A DNA stretch of 64,000 nucleotides from Aphanomyces cochlioides. Lineage: Eukaryota; Oomycota; Saprolegniomycetes; Saprolegniales; Verrucalvaceae. Positions 10,055-19,719 of this stretch are shown piece by piece. Both the position numbers and the translations under genes were made by a program. How positions within the stretch are numbered: position 1 is the first letter of the stretch; every line of letters starts with the position of its first letter. The notes under the pieces are model-generated. The model saw only the letters and a list, made by a program, of their open reading frames with translations, did no database searches and had not been told where the DNA came from. Where the stretch lies: the NCBI GenBank assembly GCA_019828595.1, contig JAHQRK010000030.1:1-64000 (forward strand), in the 5' to 3' direction.

Positions 10055-10412
10055 TTTATTGAGTATATTACCTAGGTTATAGTGGATATGAACTACTTTA
10101 ACTCAGCTGGACCAGGTCTAACGGCTTTGTCTTGATAGTTCTACCTTTTCGGTAGTACAGCGATTCGACACGTTTTTACAGAACGGCCACATTAAACTGA
10201 CACTTTCATTCCGGTAACCGCTTCCGGACAATCCTTCTCTTGTAAGTTCGAGGCGCACTTAAGTTTCCCGATCACATACATCCCATTAAATACCGTGCTT
10301 TCGGACAGGGGGGGTGGAGGGGTTGCAAATCCCTCGTCCTAGCCCGGGATCGAACCGGTGACCTCTCGCTTACGAAGCGTGTGCTCTACCACTGAGCCAA
10401 TTTCCCCCCCTT
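10055..10412 (-). mobile_element. tRNA-Ala-targeting SINE, copy S2
   Basis: 358 bp; as S1 with one extra G after GGAG and one extra C in the head run. Insertion point and flanking duplication are the same. Confidence 0.87.
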
Positions 10413-10455
10413 CCCGCATGCTAAGCGGGCGCTCTACCATCTGAGCTACATCCCC
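10413..10455 (-). pseudogene. tRNA-Ala(AGC) 5' part
   Basis: Nucleotides 1-43; partner of 10009-10054. Confidence 0.92.
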
Positions 10456-11141
10456 TTTTTACTGTTCTTTTGTGTCTGTGCATCAAGTCCGCCAAATCGT
10501 CCACTTTCTTGTTCTTGTCTGTACAAGGATAGATTGTGACGACCCTTTTGCAACCAGGCATTCGTCGTGTCTACGGGATACTTGTATGCCAAAATGTCCC
10601 GTGGAGACTGTCGATTTCTTGTCGGCTTGTTGGAGAACTCGTTGGTGTGGATGAAGCTGTTGCAAACCCGTTTTTTGACAGTACGTCGATTTCTGGTCGT
10701 CTTTTTTTGGTATCTGAGGGTGTGAATCGATAGAGCTTTTCAAAAGCAAGAGTTTGCAAGTAGTTTGAGGTCAATCGGAGCAATATTGCAAAAGTTATGA
10801 GCAAAAAACGATTTCGACCGATGGGACACGAACCGTTCACACCAAAAAGTGTCAAGCGATTGACAACAAAAGAGATGTTTTCTATCCTTCTTTATCCATG
10901 TGACGCGACCACAAACACCATTCAAAGTGCTGTACACATTCTGGTTCAACCATTTCATTGCACATCGACCAAGTGATTCCAAGAAATATACTGTTCAAAG
11001 TCTAACTGTTATATTTTCCATTGTGGACAGTGTATACTTGTCAAGTTGAATACAGATAATGTTGGAAAAGAAGTGTCCTACAGAGGTGAAAAGGAGATCG
11101 CGTGAAAGAGTAGTGTCCTGAATAGAAAGAAGCTAAAAAGA

Positions 11142-11213
11142 TGCGCCTGCCGGGAGTCGAACCCGGGATGTCACGGCCACAACGTGAAGTACTGACCACT
11201 ATACTACAGACGC
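11142..11213 (-). tRNA. tRNA-His(GTG)
   Basis: Identical to the reference copy, T5 stop at 11135-11139. Confidence 0.96.
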
Positions 11214-11214
11214 C

Positions 11215-11260
11215 TGGAGAAGCAGGGTATCGATCCCTGTACCTCCCGCATGCTAAGCGG
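11215..11260 (-). pseudogene. tRNA-Ala(AGC) 3' part, interrupted by SINE S3
   Basis: Nucleotides 28-73; duplication 11245-11260; partner 11617-11659. Confidence 0.92.
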
Positions 11261-11616
11261 TTTATTGAGTATATTACCTAGGTTATAGTGGATATGAACT
11301 ACTTTAACTCAGCTGGACCAGGTCTAACGGCTTTGTCTTGATAGTTCTACCTTTTCGGTAGTACAGCGATTCGACACGTTTTTACAGAACGGCCACATTA
11401 AACTGACACTTTCATTCCGGTAACCGCTTCCGGACAATCCTTCTCTTGTAAGTTCGAGGCGCACTTAAGTTTCCCGATCACATACATCCCATTAAATACC
11501 GTGCTTTCGGACAGGGGGGGTGGAGGGTTGCAAATCCCTCGTCCTAGCCCGGGATCGAACCGGTGACCTCTCGCTTACGAAGCGTGTGCTCTACCACTGA
11601 GCCAATTTCCCCCCTT
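11261..11616 (-). mobile_element. tRNA-Ala-targeting SINE, copy S3
   Basis: 356 bp, same length and run lengths as S1. Confidence 0.87.
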
Positions 11617-11659
11617 CCCGCATGCTAAGCGGGCGCTCTACCATCTGAGCTACATCCCC
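11617..11659 (-). pseudogene. tRNA-Ala(AGC) 5' part
   Basis: Nucleotides 1-43; partner of 11215-11260. Confidence 0.92.
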
Positions 11660-12345
11660 TTTTTACTGTTCTTTTGTGTCTGTGCATCAAGTCCGCCAAA
11701 TCGTCCACTTTCTTGTTCTTGTCTGTACAAGGATAGATTGTGACGACCCTTTTGCAACCAGGCATTCGTCGTGTCTACGGGATACTTGTATGCCAAAATG
11801 TCCCGTGGAGACTGTCGATTTCTTGTCGGCTTGTTGGAGAACTCGTTGGTGTGGATGAAGCTGTTGCAAACCCGTTTTTTGACAGTACGTCGATTTCTGG
11901 TCGTCTTTTTTTGGTATCTGAGGGTGTGAATCGATAGAGCTTTTCAAAAGCAAGAGTTTGCAAGTAGTTTGAGGTCAATCGGAGCAATATTGCAAAAGTT
12001 ATGAGCAAAAAACGATTTCGACCGATGGGACACGAACCGTTCACACCAAAAAGTGTCAAGCGATTGACAACAAAAGAGATGTTTTCTATCCTTCTTTATC
12101 CATGTGACGCGACCACAAACACCATTCAAAGTGCTGTACACATTCTGGTTCAACCATTTCATTGCACATCGACCAAGTGATTCCAAGAAATATACTGTTC
12201 AAAGTCTAACTGTTATATTTTCCATTGTGGACAGTGTATACTTGTCAAGTTGAATACAGATAATGTTGGAAAAGAAGTGTCCTACAGAGGTGAAAAGGAG
12301 ATCGCGTGAAAGAGTAGTGTCCTGAATAGAAAGAAGCTAAAAAGA

Positions 12346-12417
12346 TGCGCCTGCCGGGAGTCGAACCCGGGATGTCACGGCCACAACGTGAAGTACTGAC
12401 CACTATACTACAGACGC
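12346..12417 (-). tRNA. tRNA-His(GTG)
   Basis: Identical to the reference copy, T5 stop at 12339-12343. Confidence 0.96.
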
Positions 12418-12418
12418 C

Positions 12419-12464
12419 TGGAGAAGCAGGGTATCGATCCCTGTACCTCCCGCATGCTAAGCGG
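12419..12464 (-). pseudogene. tRNA-Ala(AGC) 3' part, interrupted by SINE S4
   Basis: Nucleotides 28-73; duplication 12449-12464; partner 12822-12864. Confidence 0.92.
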
Positions 12465-12821
12465 TTTATTGAGTATATTACCTAGGTTATAGTGGATATG
12501 AACTACTTTAACTCAGCTGGACCAGGTCTAACGGCTTTGTCTTGATAGTTCTACCTTTTCGGTAGTACAGCGATTCGACACGTTTTTACAGAACGGCCAC
12601 ATTAAACTGACACTTTCATTCCGGTAACCGCTTCCGGACAATCCTTCTCTTGTAAGTTCGAGGCGCACTTAAGTTTCCCGATCACATACATCCCATTAAA
12701 TACCGTGCTTTCGGACAGGGGGGGTGGAGGGGTTGCAAATCCCTCGTCCTAGCCCGGGATCGAACCGGTGACCTCTCGCTTACGAAGCGTGTGCTCTACC
12801 ACTGAGCCAATTTCCCCCCTT
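12465..12821 (-). mobile_element. tRNA-Ala-targeting SINE, copy S4
   Basis: 357 bp; differs from S1 by one G in the G-rich segment near 12730. Confidence 0.87.
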
Positions 12822-12864
12822 CCCGCATGCTAAGCGGGCGCTCTACCATCTGAGCTACATCCCC
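12822..12864 (-). pseudogene. tRNA-Ala(AGC) 5' part
   Basis: Nucleotides 1-43; partner of 12419-12464. Confidence 0.92.
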
Positions 12865-13550
12865 TTTTTACTGTTCTTTTGTGTCTGTGCATCAAGTCCG
12901 CCAAATCGTCCACTTTCTTGTTCTTGTCTGTACAAGGATAGATTGTGACGACCCTTTTGCAACCAGGCATTCGTCGTGTCTACGGGATACTTGTATGCCA
13001 AAATGTCCCGTGGAGACTGTCGATTTCTTGTCGGCTTGTTGGAGAACTCGTTGGTGTGGATGAAGCTGTTGCAAACCCGTTTTTTGACAGTACGTCGATT
13101 TCTGGTCGTCTTTTTTTGGTATCTGAGGGTGTGAATCGATAGAGCTTTTCAAAAGCAAGAGTTTGCAAGTAGTTTGAGGTCAATCGGAGCAATATTGCAA
13201 AAGTTATGAGCAAAAAACGATTTCGACCGATGGGACACGAACCGTTCACACCAAAAAGTGTCAAGCGATTGACAACAAAAGAGATGTTTTCTATCCTTCT
13301 TTATCCATGTGACGCGACCACAAACACCATTCAAAGTGCTGTACACATTCTGGTTCAACCATTTCATTGCACATCGACCAAGTGATTCCAAGAAATATAC
13401 TGTTCAAAGTCTAACTGTTATATTTTCCATTGTGGACAGTGTATACTTGTCAAGTTGAATACAGATAATGTTGGAAAAGAAGTGTCCTACAGAGGTGAAA
13501 AGGAGATCGCGTGAAAGAGTAGTGTCCTGAATAGAAAGAAGCTAAAAAGA

Positions 13551-13622
13551 TGCGCCTGCCGGGAGTCGAACCCGGGATGTCACGGCCACAACGTGAAGTA
13601 CTGACCACTATACTACAGACGC
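13551..13622 (-). tRNA. tRNA-His(GTG)
   Basis: Identical to the reference copy, T5 stop at 13544-13548. Confidence 0.96.
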
Positions 13623-13623
13623 C

Positions 13624-13669
13624 TGGAGAAGCAGGGTATCGATCCCTGTACCTCCCGCATGCTAAGCGG
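13624..13669 (-). pseudogene. tRNA-Ala(AGC) 3' part, interrupted by SINE S5
   Basis: Nucleotides 28-73; duplication 13654-13669; partner 14027-14069. Confidence 0.92.
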
Positions 13670-14026
13670 TTTATTGAGTATATTACCTAGGTTATAGTGG
13701 ATATGAACTACTTTAACTCAGCTGGACCAGGTCTAACGGCTTTGTCTTGATAGTTCTACCTTTTCGGTAGTACAGCGATTCGACACGTTTTTACAGAACG
13801 GCCACATTAAACTGACACTTTCATTCCGGTAACCGCTTCCGGACAATCCTTCTCTTGTAAGTTCGAGGCGCACTTAAGTTTCCCGATCACATACATCCCA
13901 TTAAATACCGTGCTTTCGGACAGGGGGGGTGGAGGGGTTGCAAATCCCTCGTCCTAGCCCGGGATCGAACCGGTGACCTCTCGCTTACGAAGCGTGTGCT
14001 CTACCACTGAGCCAATTTCCCCCCTT
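13670..14026 (-). mobile_element. tRNA-Ala-targeting SINE, copy S5
   Basis: 357 bp, same run lengths as S4. Confidence 0.87.
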
Positions 14027-14069
14027 CCCGCATGCTAAGCGGGCGCTCTACCATCTGAGCTACATCCCC
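14027..14069 (-). pseudogene. tRNA-Ala(AGC) 5' part
   Basis: Nucleotides 1-43; partner of 13624-13669. Confidence 0.92.
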
Positions 14070-14755
14070 TTTTTACTGTTCTTTTGTGTCTGTGCATCAA
14101 GTCCGCCAAATCGTCCACTTTCTTGTTCTTGTCTGTACAAGGATAGATTGTGACGACCCTTTTGCAACCAGGCATTCGTCGTGTCTACGGGATACTTGTA
14201 TGCCAAAATGTCCCGTGGAGACTGTCGATTTCTTGTCGGCTTGTTGGAGAACTCGTTGGTGTGGATGAAGCTGTTGCAAACCCGTTTTTTGACAGTACGT
14301 CGATTTCTGGTCGTCTTTTTTTGGTATCTGAGGGTGTGAATCGATAGAGCTTTTCAAAAGCAAGAGTTTGCAAGTAGTTTGAGGTCAATCGGAGCAATAT
14401 TGCAAAAGTTATGAGCAAAAAACGATTTCGACCGATGGGACACGAACCGTTCACACCAAAAAGTGTCAAGCGATTGACAACAAAAGAGATGTTTTCTATC
14501 CTTCTTTATCCATGTGACGCGACCACAAACACCATTCAAAGTGCTGTACACATTCTGGTTCAACCATTTCATTGCACATCGACCAAGTGATTCCAAGAAA
14601 TATACTGTTCAAAGTCTAACTGTTATATTTTCCATTGTGGACAGTGTATACTTGTCAAGTTGAATACAGATAATGTTGGAAAAGAAGTGTCCTACAGAGG
14701 TGAAAAGGAGATCGCGTGAAAGAGTAGTGTCCTGAATAGAAAGAAGCTAAAAAGA

Positions 14756-14827
14756 TGCGCCTGCCGGGAGTCGAACCCGGGATGTCACGGCCACAACGTG
14801 AAGTACTGACCACTATACTACAGACGC
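14756..14827 (-). tRNA. tRNA-His(GTG)
   Basis: Identical to the reference copy, T5 stop at 14749-14753. Confidence 0.96.
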
Positions 14828-14828
14828 C

Positions 14829-14874
14829 TGGAGAAGCAGGGTATCGATCCCTGTACCTCCCGCATGCTAAGCGG
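14829..14874 (-). pseudogene. tRNA-Ala(AGC) 3' part, interrupted by SINE S6
   Basis: Nucleotides 28-73; duplication 14859-14874; partner 15234-15276. Confidence 0.92.
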
Positions 14875-15233
14875 TTTATTGAGTATATTACCTAGGTTAT
14901 AGTGGATATGAACTACTTTAACTCAGCTGGACCAGGTCTAACGGCTTTGTCTTGATAGTTCTACCTTTTCGGTAGTACAGCGATTCGACACGTTTTTACA
15001 GAACGGCCACATTAAACTGACACTTTCATTCCGGTAACCGCTTCCGGACAATCCTTCTCTCTTGTAAGTTCGAGGCGCACTTAAGTTTCCCGATCACATA
15101 CATCCCATTAAATACCGTGCTTTCGGACAGGGGGGGTGGAGGGGTTGCAAATCCCTCGTCCTAGCCCGGGATCGAACCGGTGACCTCTCGCTTACGAAGC
15201 GTGTGCTCTACCACTGAGCCAATTTCCCCCCTT
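14875..15233 (-). mobile_element. tRNA-Ala-targeting SINE, copy S6
   Basis: 359 bp, the longest copy: an extra CT at about 15059-15062 extends the CT run, the only non-homopolymer indel among the seven. Confidence 0.87.
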
Positions 15234-15276
15234 CCCGCATGCTAAGCGGGCGCTCTACCATCTGAGCTACATCCCC
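15234..15276 (-). pseudogene. tRNA-Ala(AGC) 5' part
   Basis: Nucleotides 1-43; partner of 14829-14874. Confidence 0.92.
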
Positions 15277-15962
15277 TTTTTACTGTTCTTTTGTGTCTGT
15301 GCATCAAGTCCGCCAAATCGTCCACTTTCTTGTTCTTGTCTGTACAAGGATAGATTGTGACGACCCTTTTGCAACCAGGCATTCGTCGTGTCTACGGGAT
15401 ACTTGTATGCCAAAATGTCCCGTGGAGACTGTCGATTTCTTGTCGGCTTGTTGGAGAACTCGTTGGTGTGGATGAAGCTGTTGCAAACCCGTTTTTTGAC
15501 AGTACGTCGATTTCTGGTCGTCTTTTTTTGGTATCTGAGGGTGTGAATCGATAGAGCTTTTCAAAAGCAAGAGTTTGCAAGTAGTTTGAGGTCAATCGGA
15601 GCAATATTGCAAAAGTTATGAGCAAAAAACGATTTCGACCGATGGGACACGAACCGTTCACACCAAAAAGTGTCAAGCGATTGACAACAAAAGAGATGTT
15701 TTCTATCCTTCTTTATCCATGTGACGCGACCACAAACACCATTCAAAGTGCTGTACACATTCTGGTTCAACCATTTCATTGCACATCGACCAAGTGATTC
15801 CAAGAAATATACTGTTCAAAGTCTAACTGTTATATTTTCCATTGTGGACAGTGTATACTTGTCAAGTTGAATACAGATAATGTTGGAAAAGAAGTGTCCT
15901 ACAGAGGTGAAAAGGAGATCGCGTGAAAGAGTAGTGTCCTGAATAGAAAGAAGCTAAAAAGA

Positions 15963-16034
15963 TGCGCCTGCCGGGAGTCGAACCCGGGATGTCACGGCCA
16001 CAACGTGAAGTACTGACCACTATACTACAGACGC
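15963..16034 (-). tRNA. tRNA-His(GTG)
   Basis: Identical to the reference copy, T5 stop at 15956-15960. Confidence 0.96.
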
Positions 16035-16035
16035 C

Positions 16036-16081
16036 TGGAGAAGCAGGGTATCGATCCCTGTACCTCCCGCATGCTAAGCGG
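16036..16081 (-). pseudogene. tRNA-Ala(AGC) 3' part, interrupted by SINE S7
   Basis: Nucleotides 28-73; duplication 16066-16081; partner 16437-16479. Confidence 0.92.
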
Positions 16082-16436
16082 TTTATTGAGTATATTACCT
16101 AGGTTATAGTGGATATGAACTACTTTAACTCAGCTGGACCAGGTCTAACGGCTTTGTCTTGATAGTTCTACCTTTTCGGTAGTACAGCGATTCGACACGT
16201 TTTTACAGAACGGCCACATTAAACTGACACTTTCATTCCGGTAACCGCTTCCGGACAATCCTTCTCTTGTAAGTTCGAGGCGCACTTAAGTTTCCCGATC
16301 ACATACATCCCATTAAATACCGTGCTTTCGGACAGGGGTGGAGGGGTTGCAAATCCCTCGTCCTAGCCCGGGATCGAACCGGTGACCTCTCGCTTACGAA
16401 GCGTGTGCTCTACCACTGAGCCAATTTCCCCCCCTT
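16082..16436 (-). mobile_element. tRNA-Ala-targeting SINE, copy S7
   Basis: 355 bp, the shortest copy: the G7 run near 16335 is reduced to G4. The head run at its 5' end is one C longer than in S1. Confidence 0.87.
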
Positions 16437-16479
16437 CCCGCATGCTAAGCGGGCGCTCTACCATCTGAGCTACATCCCC
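16437..16479 (-). pseudogene. tRNA-Ala(AGC) 5' part
   Basis: Nucleotides 1-43; partner of 16036-16081. Confidence 0.92.
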
Positions 16480-17165
16480 TTTTTACTGTTCTTTTGTGTC
16501 TGTGCATCAAGTCCGCCAAATCGTCCACTTTCTTGTTCTTGTCTGTACAAGGATAGATTGTGACGACCCTTTTGCAACCAGGCATTCGTCGTGTCTACGG
16601 GATACTTGTATGCCAAAATGTCCCGTGGAGACTGTCGATTTCTTGTCGGCTTGTTGGAGAACTCGTTGGTGTGGATGAAGCTGTTGCAAACCCGTTTTTT
16701 GACAGTACGTCGATTTCTGGTCGTCTTTTTTTGGTATCTGAGGGTGTGAATCGATAGAGCTTTTCAAAAGCAAGAGTTTGCAAGTAGTTTGAGGTCAATC
16801 GGAGCAATATTGCAAAAGTTATGAGCAAAAAACGATTTCGACCGATGGGACACGAACCGTTCACACCAAAAAGTGTCAAGCGATTGACAACAAAAGAGAT
16901 GTTTTCTATCCTTCTTTATCCATGTGACGCGACCACAAACACCATTCAAAGTGCTGTACACATTCTGGTTCAACCATTTCATTGCACATCGACCAAGTGA
17001 TTCCAAGAAATATACTGTTCAAAGTCTAACTGTTATATTTTCCATTGTGGACAGTGTATACTTGTCAAGTTGAATACAGATAATGTTGGAAAAGAAGTGT
17101 CCTACAGAGGTGAAAAGGAGATCGCGTGAAAGAGTAGTGTCCTGAATAGAAAGAAGCTAAAAAGA

Positions 17166-17237
17166 TGCGCCTGCCGGGAGTCGAACCCGGGATGTCACGG
17201 CCACAACGTGAAGTACTGACCACTATACTACAGACGC
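17166..17237 (-). tRNA. tRNA-His(GTG)
   Basis: Identical to the reference copy, T5 stop at 17159-17163. It lies directly downstream of LINE A copy A2. Confidence 0.96.
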
Positions 17238-17238
17238 C

Positions 17239-17284
17239 TGGAGAAGCAGGGTATCGATCCCTGTACCTCCCGCATGCTAAGCGG
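17239..17284 (-). pseudogene. tRNA-Ala(AGC) 3' part, interrupted by LINE A copy A2
   Basis: Nucleotides 28-73; duplication 17269-17284; partner 26512-26554, 9.2 kb away. Confidence 0.92.
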
Positions 17285-19719
17285 TTAACTGAGTATATTA
17301 AAGAATTAATATGGCCCAAAAGGGCCGCAAACTAGACTTTCGATTTTGGCTTCATAGGTCGCATAATAAATATGTGTTGCGAAATGTGACCTTGGAAGGT
17401 TCTTGTGGAAAATCGTCCAGTGTTGCTTAACCGAAATAGACTTGGGTGTGGGGTAATTTGGAGGAACCATGGCAGAAAGAAAATGTTGCATGGCGATTCA
17501 GGCTGTGAAAAAATTCAACAGTATAGAGAAGAGCCATACAAGCAACTTTCTTTTCATGACCATTGATCCGAGTTGGTGGTGGCGAGATACGAGGCAATTT
17601 CGGGTTGACTGTGGAGGACTTGAAAATTTGTATACAAAAGTCTTGATAAAAATTCCAAGTGGAGGTACGCAGTGAAAAAGGCCAAGTAAATAAAAGCTTG
17701 AGTTGGGGTCGATCCATGAATAAATAAATCGACAGGAGAGGAAGGCCAAAAATTGACAAAAGGGTCGAAACAGAGTAAAATCAGGCCCAAGGAAAATAAA
17801 TTGGCAAGAGGTAGGAGCCCAAAAAATCCAAAAAGGTCGTGGCCAATTTAATTCGACCTCAGGAGGCCGAATTAAATCGCTGTAACCATGGGAAAAGCTG
17901 GGTTTGAGAGAAAAGACCATCCAAAATAAAATGTTCTTGGACGATTTGACCAGCCAAAAAAATCAACGAGGTCGGTCGTTCCATGACAAGCAAAGTTGAT
18001 TTCAGGAGCGTCTTCATCGGAGTTGATGGTGGCGAGATAGAGGGAAAATCCCTTGTGGGTTGGGCTTTTGGGGTAAACCTCCCAAAAATAATAAAAAAGG
18101 GTAAAATATTTGGGAGGAGCCATTTTGACATGCGCCATGGGCGGATAGGTCTCGAGCGCGAGCATCGTCGGAGCTGGATTTCGAACGGCGCCGCGGTGCA
18201 TGGAGCCACTTGGCAGAATCGTAGCGACGATACGTACGAAGGATAGCGCACCATTAGAATCGCCATAGGTAGTGTGTAGCGGGAGAGCGCTAGCCAAAAC
18301 CAGTGTTTTTTCCAATCGGGCGTCTCGGCGGCCAAATTTGAAGGAGTCATAACTTCCGAACGGCTATGAGATAGATAGCCATACTTGGTGTCCTCCATCA
18401 ATGGAGGCTAGCGGTGGATGCACCATATTAATCGGTGCATATAGAGTCGTGTAGCTGAAATGAGCTACGATGGTCGTTTTGGAGCCTTATCGGCTCAAAA
18501 TGGTTTGGAATCGGAAGTTGGGTTCCTGTGCTGCTATCATGGTGCTTGATAGCTCAAATCCATCGCGAGGACATTCTCGAGCCTCTCCAACTCTAAGTTG
18601 GGCGATCGGAGTTGATTTGCGTTCAGGAGCCATTCCGATGAGTTTTAGCCATTTCACCAAAAGTTGTCGGGGCGACGGCAAGTAGGTTCCAGGGCTTCAA
18701 TCATCGCTCTTGATGGCTTAAAACACTCGTCTAGCCATGATAGGATGGAAAAGAGTCATAGCCGGTCGATTGGAAATGATTTGCGACCTGTAGCCGACTT
18801 AAGGTTTTGTAGCCGGTGGATAGGGGCGGTTGACATTTTGGATTGAGGATTGCGAGCAAACCAGGATGTTTCAGGGCGTTCTAACGCTTTGGCTAGTCGT
18901 AATAAGTGGTGGAGCCACCCACTAGACCCCTAGATGTCACTCGGTGACCGTAGGGAAAGCGTTCGAGTTGTCCTGGTGTTTCACCGGTTTGGGTGACAGT
19001 CCAAAATGGGTTCGTGGTTTTGAACCATAGATCTGCAATATGTGCTAGTTGGTGTCGGCATAGAGCTCGATTCAACTGAGATAACAAGCCACTAAACGTA
19101 GAAATCCACGCAGTAGGTCGAGAGAAATTTCACTTTTGGTGACGGGTTGAAACCGGTTCAAAATGGGTGTCACCGGGTCGAATTTCCTTTCGAATTTTGT
19201 TTCGCGAGTTTGGCGAGGTTTGAGCACTCGCAAACTGGCACATCTTGAGGAGGAGACATGGGAGAATCTTTTAGGCACCGTGGCGCAATTTTCCCGAACA
19301 AAAAGTGTGCACTCGATTTTGAGATTTCGCCCCCAGGGGGAGACGTCGTAACAATTTTCAAAGTGTTGTTGTGAGAGAACCACTGCACTTTTTTGCAATC
19401 TAACGCTTGCGTTTGTCTGCTTGGGATGTCTAGCAACCCTGAAGACCATTAGAATGTCTGAAATGATCGTCAGAGCAATGCCAGAGTTGTCGATAGTTTT
19501 GCCATTTTGGGTGAACGGATAAAGTCAAGTCGATTTTGTGAACGACTCGGCATGAGATAAAGTTACTTGGTGTGTCCATAGAGCTCTGTTAGCTGGGGCT
19601 AACGAGCCATCAAACGCATGAAAAGGCCAAGTGGGTCGCGAGAAAATCCACTTTGAGTTTTCCCATTGGTTTGGGTGACTTAGGTGAATTTCTTCAAAGG
19701 TTGCAATATAACATGCCTT
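17285..19719 (-). other. LINE A 3' UTR (A2)
   Basis: 2435 bp, unusually long, with only short, overlapping ORFs and no recognisable domain. It contains diverged internal repeats: segments around 17567 and 18017 share GGTGGCGAGATA with similar flanks, and segments around 19056 and 19577 share CATAGAGCTC and a GAGAAA..CCACTT block. The last 30 bases hold two hairpins (GGCCC/TTTT/GGGCC and ATATTAA/TTCT/TTAATAT); the second carries the TTAATATAC motif common to the other elements here. Confidence 0.7.

Larger units (their letters stand above)
8046..17284. repeat. Tandem array of about 1.2 kb tRNA/SINE units
   Basis: Seven SINE-bearing units of about 1205 bp, each made of spacer, tRNA-His, tRNA-Ala 3' part, SINE and tRNA-Ala 5' part, followed by an eighth unit whose tRNA-Ala holds LINE A instead. 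Spacers lie at 8046-8730, 9249-9935, 10456-11141, 11660-12345, 12865-13550, 14070-14755, 15277-15962 and 16480-17165; they are near-identical and hold no gene I can recognise. Units differ mainly in run lengths (G and A runs) plus a CT insertion at about 15059. The near-identity points to unequal crossing-over or other tandem amplification after the SINE inserted once. Confidence 0.93.

Noticed and set aside
8046..17284. CRISPR-like or satellite array
   Set aside because: The repeats are 1.2 kb units with tRNA genes and a retroelement, not short direct repeats with unique spacers.
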